64,000 nt of DNA, taken from contig JBJZOS010000003.1 in the NCBI GenBank assembly GCA_046269235.1, positions 248,001-312,000 on the forward strand. The letters run 5' to 3'. A model generated the notes under the pieces. It ran no database searches. It was not told the DNA's origin and was given only the letters and a program-made list of their open reading frames with translations. Origin of the DNA: Soonwooa sp032078105. GTDB taxonomy: Bacteria > Bacteroidota > Bacteroidia > Flavobacteriales > Weeksellaceae. Below, one piece after another: positions 51,689 through 59,364 of this stretch (within the stretch, counting starts at the first letter, position 1; each line of letters starts with the position of its first letter). Made by a program: the position numbers and the translations under genes.

Positions 51689-52954
51689 TTAAATTTTATT
51701 GACTTGCATAATCTCTAACTCAAAGTCTTGTGCAGCGACCAAAAGATGGTCAAAAATATCGGACTGAACACGCTCGTAATCTGCTAAATTCGAGTAAATT
51801 GTAAAACAATAAATCTCCAATGGAAGACCTTGGGTCGTATTTTCGAGTTGTCGAACAAGGATAATTTCTTTCTGTTCGATATTTGGATTATGCTTAAGGT
51901 AAGTTTCTACATACTTTCTAAAAACCCCAATATTGGTCAGCTGTTGACGATTGAGATCATTCTCAGGATTGTGATAATCGCTTTGTTCTTTTTCAATTTC
52001 AGCACGTTTGGTTTTAATATAATCTGAAATTAAATTCACTTTTTCAACACGATCAAGTTGTTCTTCTGTCAAAAAATGAAATGATTTAATATTAAAAATC
52101 ATCGATCGCTTTATACGACGAAGATTCCCTTCTGTCATCACTTGATAATTTCGAATTTCGGTGGTCATCAAATCATAAGTCGGAACTGTCGAAATCGTTT
52201 TATCAAAGTTCATAATTTTAGTGGTTAAAAGACTGATTTCCAAAACATTTCCTTCCAGATTGTATTTTGGAATACCAATCCAATCACCAACTTTCAGACT
52301 TCGAGAAGTTGCAACATGAATTCCCGTTACAAAACCCAAAATAGTGTCTCTAAACACCAAAACCATAACCGCCGTAATCGCCCCAAGACTTCCTAAAATA
52401 GTCCCAGCGCTGATGTTAAAAATGATTTTGATAGCGACAAAAAATAAAACGACACCGCCAAAAATCTTAACAGTTTGCGAAATCGCACGAAAAGCAATCA
52501 GCTTATAACTATCTTTAGCAAGGATATAATAATTCTCAATGGCATTGTAAAGTCGCAAACCCAAACCTGCGATAACAACAACTTGTCCAATGTCGACAAT
52601 CTTATCAAGAATACCTTTTGTAACCTTATGCATCCCGGCATAAAAAATGGAATCCAAAGCAAACGTACAAAGCCCCAATGCAATAATATGTGCAATTGAG
52701 TTAAAAAAACGAGCTTTAATTAATGAATAAACAAAGGGATAATTTTCTGGTTTCGAAAAATATTTTGAAACGAGCTTAAAGCCTAATTTGATCAGAAAAT
52801 CTACCAAAAATAAAAAACCTAATAGGACCAAAATTTTGGACGTCACCTGAAAAATCCAAGCAGCATCTCCTCGAAAATACTGTGCAAAAAAAACATTAAT
52901 CTGATCACTAATGTTTTGCAAAAAATCTTTGGTATCGTCCAATTCGTCTTTCAT
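51689..52954 (-). CDS. Mechanosensitive ion channel protein (MscS family)
   Basis: A 421-aa channel with TM helices in its first ~200 residues. Its pore helix and beta domain are seen in SAGTILGSLGAITAVMVLVF, RDTILGFVTGIHVATSRSLKVGDWIGIPKYNLEGNV and the C-terminal domain after ~residue 260. MscS channels open at high membrane tension to release solutes during osmotic downshift. The promoter box is 5 nt from the ATG. Downstream genes pdxJ and the hydrolase are on the same strand with short gaps and probably share the transcript. Confidence 0.92.
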   Translation of the reverse strand: MKDELDDTKDFLQNISDQINVFFAQYFRGDAAWIFQVTSKILVLLGFLFLVDFLIKLGFKLVSKYFSKPENYPFVYSLIKARFFNSIAHIIALGLCTFALDSIFYAGMHKVTKGILDKIVDIGQVVVIAGLGLRLYNAIENYYILAKDSYKLIAFRAISQTVKIFGGVVLFFVAIKIIFNISAGTILGSLGAITAVMVLVFRDTILGFVTGIHVATSRSLKVGDWIGIPKYNLEGNVLEISLLTTKIMNFDKTISTVPTYDLMTTEIRNYQVMTEGNLRRIKRSMIFNIKSFHFLTEEQLDRVEKVNLISDYIKTKRAEIEKEQSDYHNPENDLNRQQLTNIGVFRKYVETYLKHNPNIEQKEIILVRQLENTTQGLPLEIYCFTIYSNLADYERVQSDIFDHLLVAAQDFELEIMQVNKI

Positions 52955-52959
52955 ATTGA

Positions 52960-52967
52960 CAAAATTA
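52960..52967 (-). promoter_or_regulatory. -7 promoter element for the MscS gene, 5 nt from the ATG
   Basis: TAATTTTG on the minus strand, then TCAAT and ATG. A clear -33 TTG at the usual distance is lacking. Confidence 0.45.
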
Positions 52968-53021
52968 ACAATTTATTTTTCACCTTACCGAAAATCCTTA
53001 CTTTTAACTCAAATTTAGAAC

Positions 53022-53510
53022 ATGGAGGAAGGATTAATAACACTTATAAGCATCATATTACTAATCATCGGGATTCTCGGGACATTCCTCCCCGTTTTAC
53101 CAGGATTGGTAATAAGTTTGGCTGGATTTTTAATTTTTAAATTTGGGACAGATTCGGATATGCCGATGTTGTACGTTTGGATTTTCGGATTTTTGACAGC
53201 AATTTCCGCTGTTCTCAATTACGTAATTCCTGCAAGAACTAACAAAAAATATGGAGGAACAAGCTGGGGAAGCATTGGCTCATTTGTCGGGACAGTTGCT
53301 GGTATGTTTTTAATTCCGGTTCCTTTTGGCTTTTTAGTCGGGATGCTTTTGGGCGTATTAATTGGAGAGCTTCTGCATGATATGAACGACAAGAAAAAAG
53401 CTTTCAACTCTATGAAAGGCGCTTTGATAGGTTTCCTCTATGGCACAGGATTTAACTTCATGGTCGGAATGGCAATGTTTTTGGTAGTCTTGTACTACGC
53501 ACTTTTTTAA
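53022..53510 (+). CDS. DUF456 membrane protein
   Basis: A 162-aa small membrane protein with four hydrophobic segments. The IILLIIGILGTFLPVLPGLVISLAG, GTAGMFLIPVPFGFLVGMLLGVLIGELLHD-like stretch (SFVGTVAGMFLIPVPFGFLVG; GMLLGVLIGELLHD) and a terminal TM helix match DUF456. Function unknown. It is divergent from the MscS gene with a 67-bp gap, and the lipoprotein gene follows 30 nt later on the same strand. Confidence 0.9.
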   Translation: MEEGLITLISIILLIIGILGTFLPVLPGLVISLAGFLIFKFGTDSDMPMLYVWIFGFLTAISAVLNYVIPARTNKKYGGTSWGSIGSFVGTVAGMFLIPVPFGFLVGMLLGVLIGELLHDMNDKKKAFNSMKGALIGFLYGTGFNFMVGMAMFLVVLYYALF

Positions 53511-53540
53511 ATATTTTTAAACCTTACAAAATAATAAACT

Positions 53541-54023
53541 ATGATACGCCCTATTTTATTAACAACAATCCTATCTCTAGGAGTTTTAAGTTGCGAAACG
53601 CAGAAGAAAACAACATCTTCTACATCCAGCTCTACTTCAACATCGACATCAACTAGCAGCCAATCAACAAACACAACAGGTTTGAAAAAAGTAAACATCG
53701 ACATAGGCGCTTATCAACAAATAGCGGGCACAAATCTAAGCATAAAATACAACGGAACTACTGAAGATAGCCGTTGTCCAGAAGGTACGACCTGCGTTTG
53801 GGAAGGCGTTGCGGTTGTGGAGTTAGAAATCATGACGCCAAGTTCTCGACCTAGAACGATCCAACTAGCAACTAACGAAATAGAATCCCGCGGTCTTAAA
53901 AAATCCGAAACCGTCTATGGCTACAACATTAGTCTAAAAACCGTGTCGCCCTATCCTTCGAAGAATGAAAAACCAGCAGGCACCAAAAATTCTATCGGTT
54001 TAGAAATTGAAAAGCAGAAATAA
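53541..54023 (+). CDS. Ser/Thr-tethered lipoprotein of unknown function
   Basis: A 160-aa lipoprotein (lipobox VLSCET, Cys18). Residues ~25-47 are an almost pure Ser/Thr tether (alternating TSSSTST-type repeats). The globular part has DSRCPEGTTCVWEGVAVVELEIM, a two-Cys segment found in many small Bacteroidota envelope proteins, and TVYGYNISLKTVSPYPS. The tether would let the domain reach from the membrane. Function unknown. Its stop codon is 1 nt from the opposing ung stop codon, without an obvious terminator. Confidence 0.8.
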   Translation: MIRPILLTTILSLGVLSCETQKKTTSSTSSSTSTSTSTSSQSTNTTGLKKVNIDIGAYQQIAGTNLSIKYNGTTEDSRCPEGTTCVWEGVAVVELEIMTPSSRPRTIQLATNEIESRGLKKSETVYGYNISLKTVSPYPSKNEKPAGTKNSIGLEIEKQK

Positions 54024-54024
54024 A

Positions 54025-54666
54025 TTACCAGTCAATCGCTGATTTTTGTTTGGAGGTTAAACAGTCATTGATTTTGGAAAAAACCTTACTTCCGTAAAAT
54101 CCACGATGCACCGAAAACGGCGACGGATGCGCGGACTTAAGAATAAAATGTTTAGCGGGGTTGATTAATCCTGCTTTTTTTTGTGCAAAAGCGCCCCACA
54201 ATACAAATACAACATCTTCTTTTTCTTCAGAAATTTTTTCGATAATAAAATTGGTGAACTTTTCCCAACCCAAATCTTTGTGCGAATTGGGTTCGTGCGC
54301 TTTGACCGTTAACGTTGCATTCAGCAGCAAAACACCTTGCTTTCCCCAATCATCCAATTCGGTGTTGGAACGGTCTATATTGAGATCGTTTTTCAATTCA
54401 GTAAAAATATTTTTAAGCGATGGTGGCGCTTTAACACCTTCGGTCACAGAAAAACAAAGTCCGTTCGCTTGGTTGTCATTATGATAAGGATCTTGACCAA
54501 TAATAACGACTTTAACCTCATCAAAAGGCGTCAACTCTAAAGCGCGGAAAATTTGGTCTTTGGGTGGAAAACACTTACTGGACGCATATTCATGATTAAC
54601 ATTTTGCCATAATTTTTTAAAATAGTCGCTTTCTTTTATCGGTTTTAAAATCTCATCCCAAGTCAT
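54025..54666 (-). CDS. ung: Uracil-DNA glycosylase (family 1)
   Basis: A 213-aa DNA-repair enzyme that removes uracil from DNA. The water-activating loop GQDPYH (residues 57-62), the uracil-binding GLCFSVTEG, LLLNATLTV (Asn), and the minor-groove loop HPSPFSVHRGFYG are all intact. The start at ATG 54666 is supported by a strong promoter whose -7 box ends only 4 nt before it, so the mRNA is probably leaderless. It is a single gene, convergent with a lipoprotein gene. Confidence 0.97.
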   Translation of the reverse strand: MTWDEILKPIKESDYFKKLWQNVNHEYASSKCFPPKDQIFRALELTPFDEVKVVIIGQDPYHNDNQANGLCFSVTEGVKAPPSLKNIFTELKNDLNIDRSNTELDDWGKQGVLLLNATLTVKAHEPNSHKDLGWEKFTNFIIEKISEEKEDVVFVLWGAFAQKKAGLINPAKHFILKSAHPSPFSVHRGFYGSKVFSKINDCLTSKQKSAIDW

Positions 54667-54670
54667 TTGA

Positions 54671-54702
54671 CAAAATTAATCGTAATAATTTTCATGAACA
54701 AA
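54671..54702 (-). promoter_or_regulatory. Promoter of ung, 4 nt from the ATG
   Basis: On the minus strand TTTG (54699-54702), a 20-nt spacer, then TAATTTTG (54671-54678) give the full Bacteroidota consensus TTTG-N20-TAnnTTTG. After it come TCAA and the ATG. Confidence 0.7.
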
Positions 54703-54758
54703 TGTCGGCACAAACCTAGTTTGTATAATTTTTGATAATTTAGAACAAAGGAAAGAAT

Positions 54759-56120
54759 ATGCTTAAAGATTTTTCAAGTCTTGCGAAAGACATCAACATA
54801 CCACCGGAGAATTTAAAAAAATTCGTTCAAGATTTTAATTTAAATATCGACTCTGTCATCAATGACAAAATGCAGGCGACACCAGAATTTACAAAATTTG
54901 TTACAGAACAAAAAGACTTTTTATCAAAATACAGCAGCGACTTAGAAAAAGAGAAAACACCACGAGATATTGCCGAAATAATTTCGAAACCCATAGAAGA
55001 CGTTGACGATTTAATTAATAAACAACATAAGAACCTTTTTGACAACGGACTCTACAAAGCGTCGGTATCTAGTTACAATATCGATCGAGAATTGGGCGGC
55101 GATTATCAATTTGTTTATGATTATTTTGGGAAGAAAACTCCACTGTTCAAAAAAGATTTTATCGGTTACAGCGATTTATACTTTTACATTATCAACATGC
55201 TAGAACCTTTCACCGACGAGAATCAGCTTAACAACTGGGGAATCCATCGTGCTGCCGGCATTATTCTCTATGGTCCTCCAGGCAGTGGAAAAATATTTTG
55301 GGCAAGACGCATTGCAAAAATTATTGATTACAAATTCGAAGAAATAAGAAAATCTTATCTTAAAACTAATTTCTTTAATAATGAAAAATCCGATTTTAAT
55401 GACTTTTTGGTTAGCATTATGAAGCAAGAAAAAATCCTTTTGTTCTTGGATGATTTCGATGTTATTATGGAAGAAAAAGAAAGTCAAGATAATTATTCTT
55501 GGGAACTAAAGGAAACTAAAAATATTATTTTACACACTATCGACAAGTTCGAGAAAGAACACATATTAATGATTGGTGCAGCTAAAAATGTCTCGGATAT
55601 AGACTCAGAAATTCTTGCGCCAGGACGCTTCGATGTGATGATTCCGGTTTTCCCGCCTAATCCTCAAGAGCGCGCCGAGATGATTTTGTATTATATGTTA
55701 CAGCATCTTGCCGAAGATGCGACTTTATTAGAAGTTTTAAAATACAACAAAGCCGATCAACTGCCTTTCTGGAGAGAGACAGCGCAAAAGATGAAAGTTT
55801 TTTCCAATACGATGATTATTGACTTTACGCAAAGTCTCAAAAAAAGAATCCGTAATCTTTATCTTAAAAAAGAAGTTATAACTTTAAAAATTAATCAGAC
55901 GATTTTGGATGCTGCGCTCAAAGAAGCTGCCGGCAAATTAACACAAGAATATCTCAACAGTATACATTTATTTTTGCAAGAAGTAAGCATTAATTCGGAA
56001 GAAGAATTTTATCCAAGAATTTTGACCTTGCAACAAGAGCTTCAATTCTACGTTAGAAAAGAAGAACATGTGCGAAGTATAGGTTTTAATAAAGAAGAAA
56101 ATCTCGAGAATAATTCATAG
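54759..56120 (+). CDS. AAA ATPase with altered Walker motifs
   Basis: A 453-aa AAA-family protein. The N-terminal ~165 residues are unique (LKDFSSLAKDINIPPENLKKF, AEIISKPIEDVDDLINKQHK). The ATPase core has Walker A GPPGSGKIFWARRI (~171-184), with Ile where the Mg-coordinating Thr/Ser normally follows Lys. Walker B LLFLDDFDVIM (~227) has Asp-Asp in place of Asp-Glu. The second region of homology ILAPGRFDVMIPVFPPN keeps a candidate arginine finger. It may bind nucleotide but hydrolyse it weakly. No partner is adjacent. Function unknown; the family is recognisable in Flavobacteriia but unnamed. Confidence 0.85.
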   Translation: MLKDFSSLAKDINIPPENLKKFVQDFNLNIDSVINDKMQATPEFTKFVTEQKDFLSKYSSDLEKEKTPRDIAEIISKPIEDVDDLINKQHKNLFDNGLYKASVSSYNIDRELGGDYQFVYDYFGKKTPLFKKDFIGYSDLYFYIINMLEPFTDENQLNNWGIHRAAGIILYGPPGSGKIFWARRIAKIIDYKFEEIRKSYLKTNFFNNEKSDFNDFLVSIMKQEKILLFLDDFDVIMEEKESQDNYSWELKETKNIILHTIDKFEKEHILMIGAAKNVSDIDSEILAPGRFDVMIPVFPPNPQERAEMILYYMLQHLAEDATLLEVLKYNKADQLPFWRETAQKMKVFSNTMIIDFTQSLKKRIRNLYLKKEVITLKINQTILDAALKEAAGKLTQEYLNSIHLFLQEVSINSEEEFYPRILTLQQELQFYVRKEEHVRSIGFNKEENLENNS

Positions 56121-56178
56121 AAAATAGCCTTAAATATTTTTGAATGCCTAATTTTGCAAAACTAATTGATAAAAACCC

Positions 56179-57288
56179 GTGATCAACAACGACCAGATAA
56201 AAGACATCAGTGCCAGAATCAAGGATTTGCACAAGTATCTTCAAATCGAAAAAAAGAAAATCGAAATAAGTAATGACGACGAAAAAACGGCGGCTCCAGA
56301 ATTTTGGGATAATCCAAAAGAAGCCGAAGTTTTCTTAAAACAGCTTCGATCTAAGAAGAAATGGGTGGAAGATTACGAAGATATTTTTAGTGAGTTCGAA
56401 GATTTACAAGTTTTGATAGAATTTGCAAAAGAAGATGCAGACAGCGAGAAAGAGTTGGACGAAAACTTCCCAAAACTTGTCGAAAAAATTGAAAACTTAG
56501 AATTCAAAAACATGCTTTCTAATGAAGGTGATGAACTTTCTGCAGTGCTTCAGATTACGGCTGGCGCCGGCGGAACCGAAAGCTGCGATTGGGCGGGGAT
56601 GTTGATGCGTATGTATATCATGTGGGCAGAAAAGCAAAACTATAAAGTTAAGGAGCTTAACTTCCAAGAAGGTGACGTGGCTGGTGTCAAAACGGTGACT
56701 TTGGAGATAGAAGGCGAATTTGCTTTCGGTTATCTAAAAGGTGAAAATGGCGTCCATCGTTTGGTGAGAATTTCGCCATTTGATAGTAATGCGAAGCGAC
56801 ATACGAGTTTTGCTTCGGTCTACGTTTATCCTTTGGTGGACGACACCATAGAAATTAATATTAACCCAGCAGATATTAGTTTTGAAACTATGCGTTCGTC
56901 AGGCGCTGGTGGACAGAATGTTAATAAAGTCGAAACCGCCGTTAGACTTCGACACGCACCGACTGGCATTATCATAGAAAACTCCGAATCACGCTCTCAG
57001 CTTCAGAATAAAGAAAAAGCCATGCAACTCTTGAAGTCTCGACTTTATGAAATGGAACTTGAAGAAAAAATGCGTGCGCGAAACGAAATTGAAGCTAACA
57101 AAATGAAAATTGAATGGGGAAGCCAAATCCGAAATTACGTTATGCATCCTTACAAATTGGTAAAAGATGTACGATCGGGATATGAGACTTCGGATGTCGA
57201 TGGCGTGATGAATGGCAACATAACCCCTTTCTTAAAATCCTTTCTAATGGCGGAAGGCCAAGCCGAAGCTGATGAAAATCAGTTTTAA
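56179..57288 (+). CDS. prfB: Peptide chain release factor 2, unframeshifted (GTG start)
   Basis: RF2 recognises UGA and UAA and triggers peptide release. The 369-aa protein has the SPF anticodon-like tripeptide (RISPFDSNAKRHTSF) and the catalytic GGQ loop (SSGAGGQNVNKVETAVRLRH). It starts at GTG 56179 (Met-Ile-Asn-Asn), as no in-frame ATG precedes it. Where most bacterial prfB genes have an internal UGA needing a +1 frameshift (after the conserved Tyr-Leu), this gene reads straight through (HKYLQIEKKK; CTT CAA instead of CTT TGA). So the autoregulatory frameshift is absent. Confidence 0.96.
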   Translation: MINNDQIKDISARIKDLHKYLQIEKKKIEISNDDEKTAAPEFWDNPKEAEVFLKQLRSKKKWVEDYEDIFSEFEDLQVLIEFAKEDADSEKELDENFPKLVEKIENLEFKNMLSNEGDELSAVLQITAGAGGTESCDWAGMLMRMYIMWAEKQNYKVKELNFQEGDVAGVKTVTLEIEGEFAFGYLKGENGVHRLVRISPFDSNAKRHTSFASVYVYPLVDDTIEININPADISFETMRSSGAGGQNVNKVETAVRLRHAPTGIIIENSESRSQLQNKEKAMQLLKSRLYEMELEEKMRARNEIEANKMKIEWGSQIRNYVMHPYKLVKDVRSGYETSDVDGVMNGNITPFLKSFLMAEGQAEADENQF

Positions 57289-57349
57289 AAACCGATAAAT
57301 TTTAACTAAAATTAACGCCCCTTATCATAGATAAAATTAATCAATTAAG

Positions 57350-57357
57350 TATATTTG
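57350..57357 (+). promoter_or_regulatory. -7 promoter element for the DedA gene
   Basis: TATATTTG fits TAnnTTTG, 16 nt before the ATG; no clear -33 TTG. Confidence 0.55.
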
Positions 57358-57373
57358 CGACACAAAAATTAAT

Positions 57374-58060
57374 ATGGAACACTTTGAAAGCTGGAAAGAC
57401 TTATTAAACCCCGAGTTTTACATTAAAATGGGTGGGTTTTGGCTAATATTATTCATCATTTTTGCAGAAACTGGCCTTTTCGTTGGCTTCTTTTTACCGG
57501 GAGATTCTCTATTATTCGTATCTGGAATTTATGCAGTAGAAATTGTTAAAGAATCACTTGGTGGGACAGGCAACGACCTTCTAGACACGAGCATTCTTGC
57601 AAGTTGTATTTCTTTAGCTGCAATCATCGGTAACGAAGTTGGATATTATTTCGGCGTTAAAACTGGACCAGCTTTATACAAACGTCCTGACACAATGCTT
57701 TTCAAAAAGAAATATCTTTATCAAGCACATGATTTTTTCGAAAAACACGGTAGTATGGCTGTAATTATGGCAAGATTTTTACCCGTTGTAAGAACTTTCA
57801 CCCCGATTGTTGCAGGTATTGTTAAAATGGACAAGAAAAGATTTTTGCTAGACAACATTATTGGTGCAGTGCTTTGGTCATTCAGTTTGGTATTTGCAGG
57901 ACATTATTTGGATAAAGTTTTTAAAGATCAATTCGGAATCGATCTTAAATCTCACCTAGAATGGATCATTATTATCATTGTTCTTATTACCACACTTCCT
58001 GTATTAATCAAATTTGTATTTGGAGGTCCAAAAGAAGAACCAAAAGGTCCACAAGAATAA
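57374..58060 (+). CDS. DedA family membrane protein
   Basis: A 228-aa polytopic membrane protein. DedA signatures are FAETGLFVGFFLPGDSLLFVSG (first conserved block), GNEVGYYFGVKTGPALYKRPD, FFEKHGSMAVIMARFLPVVRTFTPIVAGI (conserved Arg and Pro in the re-entrant loop) and a C-terminal TM helix. DedA proteins are thought to move or flip lipid carriers such as undecaprenyl phosphate. It has its own promoter and terminator. Confidence 0.94.
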   Translation: MEHFESWKDLLNPEFYIKMGGFWLILFIIFAETGLFVGFFLPGDSLLFVSGIYAVEIVKESLGGTGNDLLDTSILASCISLAAIIGNEVGYYFGVKTGPALYKRPDTMLFKKKYLYQAHDFFEKHGSMAVIMARFLPVVRTFTPIVAGIVKMDKKRFLLDNIIGAVLWSFSLVFAGHYLDKVFKDQFGIDLKSHLEWIIIIIVLITTLPVLIKFVFGGPKEEPKGPQE

Positions 58061-58082
58061 TTTTTTCCTAAATTATATACAA

Positions 58083-58109
58083 AAGAATCTCAAATGAGGT
58101 TCTTTTTTT
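58083..58109 (+). terminator. Terminator of the DedA gene
   Basis: AAGAATCTCA pairs with TGAGGTTCTT (one G-U) around a minimal loop and is followed by a T-run, part of which is reused by the next promoter. Confidence 0.65.
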
Positions 58110-58137
58110 GTTAGAAAGTAATATTTTTCTATATTCG
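58107..58137 (+). promoter_or_regulatory. Promoter of the Bax inhibitor-1-like gene
   Basis: TTTG at 58107-58110, a 19-nt spacer, then TATATTCG at 58130-58137 (one mismatch to TAnnTTTG), 24 nt before the ATG. Confidence 0.5.
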
Positions 58138-58161
58138 AAAAAGAATAAAAAATAACGTAAT

Positions 58162-58842
58162 ATGCAAACATTAGTATCACAAGCTACCGACCTAGAAAAG
58201 GCGGAGTTTTACAAAAAAACCTACGGACACGTAGCTCTAGCTATCTTGGCTTTTATCGTTGTCGAAACTTTCTTAATTAATATCGTCCCAGAACACTATA
58301 TTTTTGCAATGTTTCAGCAGAAATTCACTTGGTTATTTATCCTTGGTGCATTTTGGCTGGCATCAACATTAGCCAACAAATGGACACTGGCGCAAAGTCG
58401 ATCTACACAATATATGGGGCTTGGTTTTTATGTATTATTAGAAGCGATCATCTTCTTACCAATCATGTATATTGCCGTTGGATACACTGGTCTAGATGTC
58501 ATCTATCAAGCTGCAATTCTTACATTAGCTTTATTTATTGGACTTAGTGCTTACGCTTTCTTTAGTAAAACTGATTTCTCTTTCTTAAGATCCATCATCG
58601 TTATTGGAGGATTTGTCGCTTTAGGACTTATTGTTGCAGGTGCAATTTTCGGATTCAACTTAGGCCTTTGGTTTTCTGTAGGGATGATTTTGATAGCATC
58701 TGCAAGTATCCTTTACCAAACCAGTAAACTGAAAGACACTTATACTACAGACCAATATGTAGGGGCATCTTTACAATTATTCTCATCAATTATGTTATTA
58801 TTCTGGTATATTCTTAGAATCTTGATGAGTAGAAAGGATTAA
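58162..58842 (+). CDS. Bax inhibitor-1/YccA family membrane protein
   Basis: A 226-aa membrane protein with seven hydrophobic helices, starting with YKKTYGHVALAILAFIVVET. The BI-1 features include helix 3-5 Gly-rich segments (YQAAILTLALFIGLSAYAF, VALGLIVAGAIFGFNLG) and a C-terminal segment LQLFSSIMLLFWYILRILMSR. Bacterial BI-1 homologues such as YccA and YetJ modulate FtsH or act as pH-gated calcium leaks. The specific role is not apparent here. It is a single gene. Confidence 0.92.
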   Translation: MQTLVSQATDLEKAEFYKKTYGHVALAILAFIVVETFLINIVPEHYIFAMFQQKFTWLFILGAFWLASTLANKWTLAQSRSTQYMGLGFYVLLEAIIFLPIMYIAVGYTGLDVIYQAAILTLALFIGLSAYAFFSKTDFSFLRSIIVIGGFVALGLIVAGAIFGFNLGLWFSVGMILIASASILYQTSKLKDTYTTDQYVGASLQLFSSIMLLFWYILRILMSRKD

Positions 58843-58863
58843 TCAAATCGCTATATAAAAAAG

Positions 58864-58897
58864 AAAAGGCTCAGATGTTAAAATCTGAGCCTTTTTT
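58864..58897. terminator. Bidirectional terminator overlapping the end of the DUF4286 gene
   Basis: AAAAGGCTCAGAT pairs perfectly with ATCTGAGCCTTTT around GTTAAA, with T-runs on both strands. The stem contains the last codons (Lys-Arg-Leu-Arg-Phe-stop) of the opposing DUF4286 gene. Confidence 0.88.
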
Positions 58898-59192
58898 GAT
58901 TTAGCATGGTTGGAAAAATCATCACCTCCTGTCCAAAAACCTTATCGATGCGTTCAGCAATATTTGGAAGCTCACTTAAGAGAAATCCTTCTCGAAGTTC
59001 CTCATTTGCGAAGACCAAAAGAAGATTAGTATTACGACCTTCCCTTACCATGTCCGTACTAACTTCTGACAGAATATATTTGTCCACATCTATTAAGTTT
59101 TCGACCATGTTATGAAGCTCATTATCACAATATTGGTCCCATTCTGGGATGCGATTTTCGGTTGTATGAAAAGTGATACTTAGAATACTCAT
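58878..59192 (-). CDS. DUF4286 family protein
   Basis: A 104-aa cytoplasmic protein with ferredoxin-like alternation: SILSITFHTTENRIPEWDQYC, NLIDVDKYILSEVST and NLLLVFANEELREGFL. It matches DUF4286, a Bacteroidota family of unknown function. Its final codons form one arm of the shared terminator with the BI-1-like gene. It is divergent from gyrA with a 170-bp AT-rich gap, in which I found no clean promoter box for either gene. Confidence 0.85.
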   Translation of the reverse strand: MSILSITFHTTENRIPEWDQYCDNELHNMVENLIDVDKYILSEVSTDMVREGRNTNLLLVFANEELREGFLLSELPNIAERIDKVFGQEVMIFPTMLNQKRLRF

Positions 59193-59364
59193 TTATTTGA
59201 TTTTAATTAGACAATTAGTTGAATTTGATAAGCAATATTAGGCAAAATTTTCGTATTTTAGCAGATGCATTTGCTAATGGAAAATTTTAGCAAAAATAGC
59301 ATTAAAATCAATTTTAAAAAACTAAAAAATAGGGAATTTTCCCGGTTAATTTTAAAGAATATAG

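Noticed and set aside
59329..59343. GGGAATTTTCCC-like palindrome upstream of gyrA
   Set aside because: Imperfect and very short; no T-run or known operator, so not called.
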